Positions 23,828 through 32,178 of a stretch of DNA of 60,179 nucleotides are shown here, in pieces. A program made the position numbers and the translations under genes. The notes beneath the pieces were generated by a model. The model was not told where the DNA came from, searched no databases, and saw only the letters and a program-made list of their open reading frames with translations. The stretch lies in assembly GCA_017625755.1 (NCBI GenBank), contig JAGAKG010000001.1:1-60179 (forward strand), in the 5' to 3' direction. Position 1 is the stretch's first letter, and the number at the start of each line of letters is the position of its first letter. Source of the DNA: Clostridia bacterium. Lineage in GTDB: Bacteria > Bacillota > Clostridia > Oscillospirales > CAG-272.

Positions 23828-24151
23828 TCAGGTACAGTCAAAGTATATCCAGGCGAGAAGCGCCTGAACGAGCGACATAGTATCAAATCTTCCGCCCGCG
23901 AGAGCCACGATAAAGTTGAATCCCGAAAGGACGCAGATAATCACGCCCAGAACGCGGCAGACCTTTATCTTAGAGTCGAACAGTCCGATAATACCCGTGA
24001 CGAACATCAGTATCATCAAGGCGTATGAAACGACGCCCTGAATATCGAGTGTCAGAAGCTCCTGAATCGCACCGATAACGGCGCCGACGCTTATCGCGAT
24101 AAAGATTATACTTATGAGAACTCTTGTAACCTTATTTTTAGATGCTGCCAT
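23828..24151 (-). CDS. Small four-helix membrane protein
   Basis: 107 residues, almost entirely hydrophobic, with four likely membrane segments (about 10-30, 40-58, 66-82, 88-105). No family recognised. AAGGAG lies before ATG 24151. It is the first gene of the strand run that continues into the aminotransferase, 35 bases away. Confidence 0.65.
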   Translation of the reverse strand: MAASKNKVTRVLISIIFIAISVGAVIGAIQELLTLDIQGVVSYALMILMFVTGIIGLFDSKIKVCRVLGVIICVLSGFNFIVALAGGRFDTMSLVQALLAWIYFDCT

Positions 24152-24194
24152 AACTACTCCTTAATTTTCAAACTCGGATTTGGGGTGTGTCATC

Positions 24195-24335
24195 CTGAGC
24201 GATGTCCCCCGAGATTCCACTCTCGCTCCGCTCTGTGCTGCTACGCAGTTCGACTGCGCTACGCTTCGCTCAGAATAACGCGGGGGACGAGTCGAAATCC
24301 GACAAAGAAGGATCAAACGCGAGGATTCGCGTTTG
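24195..24335. repeat. Intergenic inverted-repeat element
   Basis: CTGAGCGA (24195-24202) pairs with TCGCTCAG (24266-24273). GTCCCCC (24204-24210) pairs with GGGGGAC (24282-24288), so the two pairings cross and are alternatives. A separate 9-bp hairpin CAAACGCGA / TCGCGTTTG lies at 24314-24335. The phrase around CTGAGCGA and ACGCTTCGCT is of the GC-rich dispersed type seen between genes in Clostridia, and 36905-36985 looks related. Confidence 0.55.
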
Positions 24336-24372
24336 GGATCTCAGCCCAAATCCATTATGATAGTGATTTCAA

Positions 24373-25770
24373 TTAAAAGAATATAGCCTTTTCGATATAG
24401 TCCTTAAGCTCTGCTATCGGGATACGAACCTGCTCCATTGTGTCTCTGTCACGAACGGTAACGCAACCGTCGGTCTCGGAATCAAAGTCGTATGTGATGC
24501 AAAGAGGTGTTCCTATCTCGTCCTGACGGCGGTATCTCTTACCGATAGAGCCTGCCTCGTCAAAATCAACCGCAAAATACTTTGCAAGCTCGTCGTATAC
24601 CTCTCCTGCCTTCTCGGAAAGCTTCTTGGAGAGAGGAAGGACAGCCGCCTTAACGGGCGCGAGGAACGGATGGAGGTGAAGCACAACGCGGACATCATTC
24701 TTCTCTGCGTCGATAACCTCCTCGTCATAAGCGTCTATAAGGAATGCGAGAGCGACACGGTCTGCGCCGAGCGAGGGCTCGACAACATAGGGTGTATATT
24801 TCTCGTTAGTCTCGGGGTCAAAATACTGCATATCCTTGCCGCTATGCTCAGCGTGCTGCGTGAGGTCGTAGTCGGTTCTGTCGGCAACACCCCAAAGCTC
24901 GCCCCAGCCAAACGGGAAAAGGAACTCAAAGTCTGTCGTAGCCTTGGAATAGAAGCAAAGCTCCTCGGGGCTATGGTCGCGAAGCTTGAGGTTCTCCTCT
25001 CTCATTCCGAGGTCGAGAAGCCACTGCTTGCAGTAATCCTTCCAGAAGTTGAACCACTCGAGGTCGGTTCCGGGCTTACAGAAGAATTCAAGCTCCATCT
25101 GCTCGAACTCTCTTGTACGGAAGGTGAAGTTTCCGGGGGTTATCTCATTTCTGAAGGACTTACCTATCTGGCAAACTCCGAAGGGGAGCTTCTTACGAGC
25201 CGAGCGCTGGATTGCGGGGAAGTTTACGAAAATTCCCTGCGCCGTCTCGGGACGGAGATAGAGCTGAGTCGAGGAATCCTCGGTAACGCCCTGATATGTT
25301 TTGAACATAAGGTTGAATTTCTTTATATCGGTGAACTCTGCGCTTCCGCAATCGGGGCAGACTATTCCCTTTTCCTTGATGTATTCTGCCATCTGCTCAA
25401 AGGTCCAGCCTGCGGGGTTATCGTCAAGACCGTTCTGGAAAGCGTATTCCTCGATAAGCTTGTCCGCGCGGTGACGAACCTTACAGGACTTACAGTCCAT
25501 AAGGGGGTCTGAAAATCCGCCTACATGGCCCGATGCGACCCAGGTCTCGGAGTTCATAATTATTGCGCTGTCAAGACCGACATTGTACTTGCACTCCTGA
25601 ACGAACTTTTTCCACCAAGCCTTCTTTACATTATTCTTGAACTCAACGCCGAGAGGTCCGTAGTCCCAAGAGTTTGCAAGTCCGCCGTATATCTCGGAGC
25701 CTGGGAAAATAAATCCGCGGTTCTTACAGAGAGCGACGATTTTATCCATTGTTTTTTCTGAATTTTTCAT
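24373..25770 (-). CDS. glyS: Glycine--tRNA ligase (homodimeric type)
   Basis: A 465-residue class II aminoacyl-tRNA synthetase of the alpha2 type. Near the N-terminus it has [16 protein letters not shown] and NSWDYGPLG, and near 185-200 the class II motif 2 ([12 protein letters not shown] then [10 protein letters not shown]). Two CxxC pairs ([11 protein letters not shown] near 100 and CPDCGS near 145) form the zinc-binding insertion. A C-terminal anticodon-binding domain follows. It charges tRNA-Gly. The start is ATG 25770; GTG/TTG codons just upstream lie nearer the AAAGGTG site, so the start is uncertain by a few codons. No T-box leader is visible. Confidence 0.95.
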   Translation of the reverse strand: MKNSEKTMDKIVALCKNRGFIFPGSEIYGGLANSWDYGPLGVEFKNNVKKAWWKKFVQECKYNVGLDSAIIMNSETWVASGHVGGFSDPLMDCKSCKVRHRADKLIEEYAFQNGLDDNPAGWTFEQMAEYIKEKGIVCPDCGSAEFTDIKKFNLMFKTYQGVTEDSSTQLYLRPETAQGIFVNFPAIQRSARKKLPFGVCQIGKSFRNEITPGNFTFRTREFEQMELEFFCKPGTDLEWFNFWKDYCKQWLLDLGMREENLKLRDHSPEELCFYSKATTDFEFLFPFGWGELWGVADRTDYDLTQHAEHSGKDMQYFDPETNEKYTPYVVEPSLGADRVALAFLIDAYDEEVIDAEKNDVRVVLHLHPFLAPVKAAVLPLSKKLSEKAGEVYDELAKYFAVDFDEAGSIGKRYRRQDEIGTPLCITYDFDSETDGCVTVRDRDTMEQVRIPIAELKDYIEKAIFF

Positions 25771-25822
25771 AGTCAAAATAACACCTTTCTTGCTGAATAT
25801 ACTTAATATTTCAATAAATTTT

Positions 25823-25851
25823 ATTTTATCACATCTGCCGTCTATTGTCAA
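25823..25851 (-). promoter_or_regulatory. Promoter of glyS
   Basis: TTGACA (25851-25846), 17 bases, TAAAAT (25828-25823) on the minus strand, about 50 bases before the start codon. Confidence 0.8.
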
Positions 25852-25897
25852 GTTTTTTAGCGAAATTACATCGTCTTTATCGCAAAAAGACAGAATT

Positions 25898-25935
25898 CGG
25901 GGCAGAGTTTGCCGTTTTCAAGCAGCTCTGCCCCG
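25898..25935 (-). terminator. Hairpin after tldE
   Basis: Ten-base-pair stem CGGGGCAGAG / CTCTGCCCCG with an 18-base loop, 8 bases after the stop at 25944. The T-run is weak (AATTCTGTCTTTTT). Confidence 0.55.
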
Positions 25936-25943
25936 ATATTACT

Positions 25944-27287
25944 TTATTTTCCCGCAATGCTCATATCTCTCACGAGTATTTCGGGCGCGCCAAATGTGGT
26001 AAAGCCCGAGGGCAGACCAAAGGAAAGTCCACTCGACACCGCCTCTATATTTTTCAGAAGCTCAAAGAAGTTACCCGCGACTGTAAACGACTTCACCGCC
26101 TCGCATATCCTGCCGTCGCGTATTCTGAAGCCCTCGCTGTCTATTGAAAAATCTCCCGTGACCGCGTCAGCTCCCGCGTGAAGCCCCTTCATAGCCGTGA
26201 TATAAATGCCGTTTCCGACAGTTGCCGCAAGCTCATCAAGAGTCTTATCTCCCGCTTCGAGATAGAAGCTGTACGGCGCGATATTAACAGGCTCGGCGTA
26301 GCTTGAACGCTGTCCGTTGCCCGTAGGCTCAACTCCCGCTTTTTTTGCCGTTGCTATATCGTAAAGCAGGGTTTTGAGAACACCGCCCTCGATAACGCTC
26401 TTTTTATATGTCGCGACGCCCTCTCCGTCGAACGAGGTCTGAGCCATACAGCCCTCTCGCATCGGATCGTCGACAAGGCTTATGCAGTCCGCCGCTATCA
26501 TCTCGCCCTCTTTGCCTCTGAGCAGAGAGAGTCCGAGCTGTGCGTTTCTCGCCGAGAATATGGGCGAGAAGGTTGAAAGCAGGGCTCTTGTCTGCTTCGC
26601 CGAGAAAATCACATCATATTTTCCCGTTTCAACTCCCTGCGCGCCGAATTTCGCGATAGCTCCCTTGACAGCCACCGCGGGAAGCTCCGAGAGCTTATCG
26701 GGCTCTATCTCTCCGCACGCCTCGAAGTTCTCCTCGGATTCTCCGTCGCGGTTGACTACCGCCTGAACATATGCGCCGTGAACGCCGTATTTGTTCGAGA
26801 GGTCAAGTCCGTGCGAATTGACGAGTCGCATCTCGGATTCGCCCGCAAAGATATAGCTCTGCGTTCCCTCTGTGACAAGCTCACTCTCGGCGTAAGTTCT
26901 TCTCTGAAGCTCAAGCGCTCCCTTTTTGACCTTCGCGGCGTCGGGCATTGAAAACTCGGGCATATCGGTCTTACCGTAGCTCTCCGAGCCCTCAAATATA
27001 ACCGCGGGGTCGTCGCTCTCGATATTTTTTGCGTTTGAGACAGCTCTCGCGACGAGCGCCTGCATTTCCTCCTCGGTAAGCAGCTCACTTGAAGCCGCTC
27101 CCATTCTTCCGTCAACTACACATCTGAAGCAAACGCCTCCCGAAACACCGTACGCAAACGCAGATATCTCGTCCTTCAGCGTCTCTGCCGACACAGAGGA
27201 ATCGGCGGTATAAAATATCTCGTATTCTTCAAGTCCCGCGGATTTTGCGGCATCAAAAAGAGATTTCTTCAAATTTTCAAAATCCAT
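25944..27287 (-). CDS. tldE: TldE/PmbA metallopeptidase subunit
   Basis: A 447-residue PmbA/TldE protein of U62 type, with the family markers GVETGKYDVIFSAKQTRALL, GEGVATYKKSVIEGGVLKTL and GDFSIDSEGFRIRDGRI. It lacks the HExxxH motif, as expected for the non-catalytic-metal partner. TldD and TldE form a cytoplasmic heteromeric protease that degrades or trims unfolded peptides and matures some modified peptides. It starts 3 bases after tldD ends, so the two are co-transcribed. No modified-peptide precursor gene is seen nearby. Confidence 0.92.
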   Translation of the reverse strand: MDFENLKKSLFDAAKSAGLEEYEIFYTADSSVSAETLKDEISAFAYGVSGGVCFRCVVDGRMGAASSELLTEEEMQALVARAVSNAKNIESDDPAVIFEGSESYGKTDMPEFSMPDAAKVKKGALELQRRTYAESELVTEGTQSYIFAGESEMRLVNSHGLDLSNKYGVHGAYVQAVVNRDGESEENFEACGEIEPDKLSELPAVAVKGAIAKFGAQGVETGKYDVIFSAKQTRALLSTFSPIFSARNAQLGLSLLRGKEGEMIAADCISLVDDPMREGCMAQTSFDGEGVATYKKSVIEGGVLKTLLYDIATAKKAGVEPTGNGQRSSYAEPVNIAPYSFYLEAGDKTLDELAATVGNGIYITAMKGLHAGADAVTGDFSIDSEGFRIRDGRICEAVKSFTVAGNFFELLKNIEAVSSGLSFGLPSGFTTFGAPEILVRDMSIAGK

Positions 27288-27290
27288 AGC

Positions 27291-28670
27291 TTATCTGCCT
27301 CCCACGGTAATATTTTTAACTCTTATCAGCGGCTGTCCAACATCTGTCGGAACGCTTCCGCTCGACGAGCCGCACACACCCTGCCCCGTGGCAAGGTTCT
27401 GTCCGACAATATCTATATCCTGAAGTATCTGTGAGCCGGTTCCGATAAGCGACGCACCTCTGACAGGCTCGCATATTTTGCCGTTTCTTATCATATATCC
27501 CTCGCGAACCGCGAAATTAAATGCTCCCGTGAGGGGATTCACCGAGCCGCCGCCCATTTCCTTGGCGTAAAGTCCGTACTCAATAGAGGATATGATGTCC
27601 TCGTTTTTATCGGGTCCGTTGTCGATAAAGGTATTCGTCATTCTCGATGTTGGCTCATAGGTATAGCCCTGTCTGCGGCTGTTTCCCGTCATAGGCATAC
27701 CCATTCGTCTTGAGCCGAGACGGTCTATCATATAGCTTTTCAGTATTCCGTTCTCGATAAGAACATTTCTCTGTGTGGGATTTCCCTCGTCGTCTATATT
27801 CACCGAGCCCCAAGCGCCCGCTATCGTTCCGTCGTCTATCGCGGTTATCTTCTCGTTAGCTATTTTCTGACCGAGCTTTCCGCACATTTCCGACATACCG
27901 ACCGCCACAGAGGTTGCCTCAAGCGAGTGTCCGCACGCCTCGTGGAATATAACTCCGCCGAAGCCGTTCTCTATCGCAACGGGCATCTGACCTGCCTTAC
28001 AATATCCCGCGCTGAGATTCACAAGCGCCTGCTTTGCCGCGTGTGTGCCAATCTCAGTGGGATTGAAAAGCTCAAACATTTCAAGTCCCATTCCGCGCCC
28101 GGGGGAGCAGTTACCCGACTGGTTCTCTCCACCGTCCGAGGCGACAGCGCCGACGACTATTCTCGTTCTGATGTGTCTGTCCTCGACCAGAAGCCCCTCG
28201 CTGTTTGCCACCATTATCGAGTGGTCAACACCGCCGAGAGTTCCCTGAACCTGAACGATCTTTTCGTCATAATCTCTCGCCGCGAAGCACGCCTGCTTGA
28301 GAATATCGCTTTTCATTTTAGTCTCGGCGTCGCAGGGATTTACCCTGACGGGATGGTTATCGACAACCGATGTGGGATTCAGCACGACTGATATTTGTGC
28401 GTTCCCCTCTCCCATAGCGTCGGACACCGAGCGCGCGCAGCGCAAAAGTCCCTCTCGGCTTATGTCGGTGGTAGACGCGTAAATAGTGCGTGTTCCGCTG
28501 AACGCGCGTATTCCCACGCCCGACAGAAAATTATCGTTTATGCGGTCTATCTTGCCATCGATAAAGCGGATACTGTTATTCCTCGTTCTCTCCGCGTATA
28601 TCTCCGCAAAATCCGCGCCGCTTGCCATTGCCGCGCCGAGGACCTCCTCCAGCAGCTTTTTATCAAACAT
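27291..28670 (-). CDS. tldD: TldD metalloprotease
   Basis: A 459-residue U62 peptidase. The zinc motif HEACGH (HExxxH) lies near residue 246. Family segments GVIFHEACGHSLEAT, IDRLGSRRMGMPMTGNSRRQ and GGGSVNPLTGAFNFAVREGY are complete. It is the catalytic half of the TldD-TldE protease and is directly followed by tldE. GGAGG lies before ATG 28670; the tgt gene ends 20 bases upstream, so tgt-tldD-tldE may be one unit. Confidence 0.94.
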   Translation of the reverse strand: MFDKKLLEEVLGAAMASGADFAEIYAERTRNNSIRFIDGKIDRINDNFLSGVGIRAFSGTRTIYASTTDISREGLLRCARSVSDAMGEGNAQISVVLNPTSVVDNHPVRVNPCDAETKMKSDILKQACFAARDYDEKIVQVQGTLGGVDHSIMVANSEGLLVEDRHIRTRIVVGAVASDGGENQSGNCSPGRGMGLEMFELFNPTEIGTHAAKQALVNLSAGYCKAGQMPVAIENGFGGVIFHEACGHSLEATSVAVGMSEMCGKLGQKIANEKITAIDDGTIAGAWGSVNIDDEGNPTQRNVLIENGILKSYMIDRLGSRRMGMPMTGNSRRQGYTYEPTSRMTNTFIDNGPDKNEDIISSIEYGLYAKEMGGGSVNPLTGAFNFAVREGYMIRNGKICEPVRGASLIGTGSQILQDIDIVGQNLATGQGVCGSSSGSVPTDVGQPLIRVKNITVGGR

Positions 28671-28690
28671 ACTTGCCTCCGTGTTATTTA

Positions 28691-29827
28691 TCAGTTTTGC
28701 GAACGCTCGCCCAAAATAAGTCTGTATTTCTGATAGAAGCTCTCAAAATAGCCTCCCTCGAGCGCTTCTCTTATCTTTCTGGTGAGATTATTGTAAAAAT
28801 ACAAATTATGCGCCACCGCAAGTCTCATTCCAAGCGATTCCTTCGCCTTTATAAGGTGACGGACATAGGAACGGCTGTAATTGCGGCAGGCGGGACAACC
28901 GCAGTTTTCATCAAACGGGCGGGGGTCCTTCGCGTATTTCTCGTTGAGAAGATTCATCTTGCCGTGCCAGGTGAAAAGATTTCCGTGGCGCGCATTTCGG
29001 CTGGGCATTACGCAGTCGAAAAAGTCAACTCCCATGTGTACCGCCTCGAGTATGTTGCAGGGGGTTCCGACTCCCATAAGATATCTTGGTTTAGCCTTTG
29101 GCATATATGGCTCGACCGCGTCGATTATGCGGTACATCTCCTCGGTAGCCTCGCCTACGGCAAGTCCGCCGATAGCATATCCCGCAAGGTCAAGCTCGGC
29201 TATCTGCTGCATGTGATTTATTCTCAGATCCTCGTATGTTCCGCCCTGATTTATGCCAAACAGAAGCTGACTTTTGTTTATCGTCTCGGGGAGCGAGTTG
29301 AGTCTGTCCATCTCATTTTTACAACGCACGAGCCATCTCGCCGTTCTCTCACAGGACGCCTTGACATACTCGTACGGCGCGGGATTTTCTATGCACTCAT
29401 CAAACGCCATCGCAATTGTCGACGCAAGATTTGACTGTATCTGCATACTCTCCTCGGGCCCCATAAATATTCTCTTTCCGTCAATGTGAGAAGCGAAGCG
29501 AACACCCTCCTCGGTTATTTTACGCAGAGAGGAGAGAGAAAATACCTGAAATCCGCCGCTATCTGTGAGGATAGGTCTCTCCCAATTCATAAACTTGTGA
29601 AGTCCGCCCATTTCGTATATAAGCTTGTCACCCGGACGGATATGAAGGTGATATGTGTTGGAAAGCTCGACCTGACAGTCGAGGTCGATAAGCTCACGCG
29701 AGGAAACTCCGCCCTTGATTGCGGCGCAGGTTCCGACATTCATAAATACAGGAGTCTGTATATCTCCGTGAACGGTGTGCAGAACGCCTCTGCGCGCACG
29801 ACCGTCGGTTGCTAAAATCTCAAACAT
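28691..29827 (-). CDS. tgt: tRNA-guanine transglycosylase
   Basis: A 378-residue enzyme that swaps guanine-34 for preQ1 in tRNAs with GUN anticodons. The catalytic Asp is in LTDSGGFQVFSL (about 87-98), a second conserved Asp is in MAFDECIENP, and the zinc site is C-G-C-P-A-C with a later His (near 302-345). All bacterial Tgt features are present and the length is normal. AAGGAA lies before ATG 29827. Upstream there is only the tandem-repeat region 29862-30120. Confidence 0.95.
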   Translation of the reverse strand: MFEILATDGRARRGVLHTVHGDIQTPVFMNVGTCAAIKGGVSSRELIDLDCQVELSNTYHLHIRPGDKLIYEMGGLHKFMNWERPILTDSGGFQVFSLSSLRKITEEGVRFASHIDGKRIFMGPEESMQIQSNLASTIAMAFDECIENPAPYEYVKASCERTARWLVRCKNEMDRLNSLPETINKSQLLFGINQGGTYEDLRINHMQQIAELDLAGYAIGGLAVGEATEEMYRIIDAVEPYMPKAKPRYLMGVGTPCNILEAVHMGVDFFDCVMPSRNARHGNLFTWHGKMNLLNEKYAKDPRPFDENCGCPACRNYSRSYVRHLIKAKESLGMRLAVAHNLYFYNNLTRKIREALEGGYFESFYQKYRLILGERSQN

Positions 29828-29861
29828 TTTTGTGTTCCTTATATTTTTATCAGTTTTTTAA

Positions 29862-30120
29862 AATTGAAAGCAGAGCGAAAAAATAAGTTAGACCAGCCGG
29901 TGTTTTCTTTTGGTTACTTTTCTTTTGTAACGAAGTTATACTTGATTTTAAATCGAAAGCAGAGCAAAATCAAAAGTATTACCAGTGCGTGTTTTCTTTT
30001 GGTTACTTTTCTTTTGCAATAAAGTTATACTTAATTCTAAATCGAAAGCGGGGCTAAAAGATAAGTTAAACCAGCCAGTGTTTTCTTTTGGTTACTTTTC
30101 TTTTGCAAAAGAAAAGTAAC
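29862..30120. repeat. Three 89-base tandem repeats between mutL and tgt
   Basis: Units start at 29862, 29951 and 30040 with AAT[TC]GAAAGC and each carries TTTTCTTTTGGTTACTTTTC. The third ends in a perfect palindrome (30091-30120). The region holds no gene. It may include the promoter for tgt, but I see no convincing -35/-10 pair. Confidence 0.9.
30091..30120. repeat. Perfect 30-base palindrome abutting the mutL stop codon
   Basis: 15-base arms GTTACTTTTCTTTTG with no loop, ending one base before the mutL stop (30121-30123). It could form a cruciform or act as a weak terminator. Confidence 0.9.
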
Positions 30121-32151
30121 TCAAGTCCGTTCAAATTGATGGTCTATTTTCTTCTTTGAAAGCTCCATAGCCACAGGTCTGCCGTGGGGGCAGAATGTGA
30201 TGTCAGGAAGCTCCATAAGCTTGTCCACAAGCCACGCCACATACTCTGGGGGATATTCCCTACCCGCCTTTATGGCAGCCTTGCAGGACGCCTGATAGAG
30301 CGCCTTTTCAAAGATTATATCGCGGGTAAGCATAGCAGTACCCGTATTGCTCATTATCCGCTCGGCAATGATTGCGAGCATATCGGCAACGGCGTCAAGC
30401 GATATTCCCTCGGGAACGGCGCTCACGCTTACCGTGTTCCGTCCGCAAGTGAAATCAAAGCCCACCGCCTCTATCTCGGCGCGGTATTCGGACAGTACCG
30501 CAACCTCGTCGGTCGTCATCATTACCTCAATTGGAAGCATAAGCAGCTGAGATGCGTGTTGCTTGTCTCTCATACCTGCCTTAAGCCGCTCAAATATCAC
30601 CCTCTCGTGAGCCGCGTGCTTGTCGATAAGCAGCATTTTCTCACCAAGTTCAACAACGACATAAGAATTGAACAGCTCGCCGACTATCCTGTAACTAAGA
30701 GATTTCGTCGCTTGCGGCGCTTCACGCACAGCTTCGTTCCGAATAGGCTCAGCCGCACCCTGCTCCGCGGGGGCGTTGCCGCCATCTGTCGAATACTGCG
30801 ATACAGAGTGCTCAACCCTCTCTATCTCTCGCGATATCGGGCTTTCCTCAGCCTTGACTTCGCTGTGCCTTTGCTCCTGTTTTTGCTCTTGCTTCTCTTC
30901 CTGCTTAGACGCAGCCTTGGCGGTATCGGTTGCATTTGCTCCGACATATTCTCTCGCGTATTCCTCAGCGGTCATATGTACGAACTTGTCTGCAGATGCT
31001 CCCTTGGGCGGCTCGGAAACCGAGCAAAGGTCTGCCTCGAGCTGCCGCTTTTTGAGCGACTCGGCGCGTGTGTCCCCAACGGGCACTCGCATATCCGACA
31101 CCCGTCCGCTAAATCCGCCCGCGCTCTTTTGCGTTTGCGACACATTGAAATCAGGTCTTGTTTTATTCTCCTCAAGCGCGTTTCTGACGGCGTAGTATAT
31201 CGCCTCGAAAACCAGCTTTTCATTAGAGAATTTGACCTCGAGCTTCGCGGGGTGGACATTAACATCGACCGTCGCGGGGTTCACATTTATGTAAAGCACG
31301 CAACAGGGGAATTTTTCGGGCGGTATATAAGATGTGTACGCCTGCTCGATTGCGGCGCACGCCGTTTTGCTCTTTACATATCGTCCGTTTATAAAGAAAT
31401 TCTGATAATTGCGGTTGGGGCGAACATTGTCCGAGCGTCCGATAAATCCGCTCACCGATATTCCCTCTCCCTCGCTCTCGACAGCGATAAGCTTCGAGGC
31501 AAATTCACGGCCGAATATTGAATATACGGCGTTTCTGAGATTTCCGTCACCCACGGTCTCAAGTCGGATATTTCCGTCGACGATAAGCTTGAATGCGATA
31601 TTCGGCTTTGAAAGCGCTATCTTCTCAACGGCGGCGCAGATGGCGGTTGCTTCGGTAACATCCTTTTTGAGAAATTTTCTTCTCGCGGGGACATTCGCAA
31701 ACAAGTCCTCGACGATAACCGTCGTTCCGTTTGACGCCGCCCGCTCGTATACTCCGAGTATCTCCCCTCCGAGCGAGTCGAGCATAGCGCCCGTCTCGGC
31801 GTCCGCGGTTTTGGAAATTATCCTCATATGTGACACCGACGCTATCGCCGCGAGCGCCTCGCCTCGGAAGCCAAGCGTCACAATGCCGTCAAGGTCCTCG
31901 GCGTCGCGTATCTTACTCGTCGCGTGTCGGCGGATAGCCACGGGAAGGTCCTCAGGCTCAATGCCGCATCCGTTATCGGAAACACGCATAAAGGTGACGC
32001 CGCCGTTCTGTATTTCAACGGTTATTCTGTCAGCTCCCGAATCTATTGCGTTTTCAAGCAGCTCCTTGATTACCGATGCAGGTCTGTCGACGACCTCGCC
32101 CGCCGCTATAAGGTTTGCCACCGCAAACGAAAGTACATTTATCTTTCCCAT
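30121..32151 (-). CDS. mutL: DNA mismatch repair protein MutL (endonuclease type)
   Basis: A 676-residue MutL. The N-terminal GHKL ATPase has ELLENAIDSGA, DNGCGI and RHATSKI...GFRGEAL. A low-complexity acidic/glutamine linker (about 365-470) leads to the C-terminal endonuclease domain with DKHAAHERVIFE (the DQHA-x2-E-x4-E motif), CKAAIKAG and CPHGRP. So it should nick DNA, as in Bacillota that lack MutH. AGGAGG lies 6 bases before ATG 32151; mutS ends 27 bases upstream. Confidence 0.95.
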   Translation of the reverse strand: MGKINVLSFAVANLIAAGEVVDRPASVIKELLENAIDSGADRITVEIQNGGVTFMRVSDNGCGIEPEDLPVAIRRHATSKIRDAEDLDGIVTLGFRGEALAAIASVSHMRIISKTADAETGAMLDSLGGEILGVYERAASNGTTVIVEDLFANVPARRKFLKKDVTEATAICAAVEKIALSKPNIAFKLIVDGNIRLETVGDGNLRNAVYSIFGREFASKLIAVESEGEGISVSGFIGRSDNVRPNRNYQNFFINGRYVKSKTACAAIEQAYTSYIPPEKFPCCVLYINVNPATVDVNVHPAKLEVKFSNEKLVFEAIYYAVRNALEENKTRPDFNVSQTQKSAGGFSGRVSDMRVPVGDTRAESLKKRQLEADLCSVSEPPKGASADKFVHMTAEEYAREYVGANATDTAKAASKQEEKQEQKQEQRHSEVKAEESPISREIERVEHSVSQYSTDGGNAPAEQGAAEPIRNEAVREAPQATKSLSYRIVGELFNSYVVVELGEKMLLIDKHAAHERVIFERLKAGMRDKQHASQLLMLPIEVMMTTDEVAVLSEYRAEIEAVGFDFTCGRNTVSVSAVPEGISLDAVADMLAIIAERIMSNTGTAMLTRDIIFEKALYQASCKAAIKAGREYPPEYVAWLVDKLMELPDITFCPHGRPVAMELSKKKIDHQFERT

Positions 32152-32178
32152 AGCTTTCCTCCTTTTCTGTTATTTCTG

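Noticed and set aside
24670..25512. A 280-codon + strand frame inside glyS
   Set aside because: Antisense to conserved synthetase motifs and without its own start signals.
25771..25943. T-box leader before glyS
   Set aside because: No T-box sequence or antiterminator is visible; the promoter is only about 50 bases from the start codon.
25944..28670. TldD/TldE as part of a modified-peptide cluster
   Set aside because: No precursor peptide, modification enzyme or dedicated exporter is adjacent; a housekeeping role fits better.
29862..30120. Repeat array as a possible CRISPR
   Set aside because: The units are 89 bases, contiguous and without unique spacers, and no cas gene is present.
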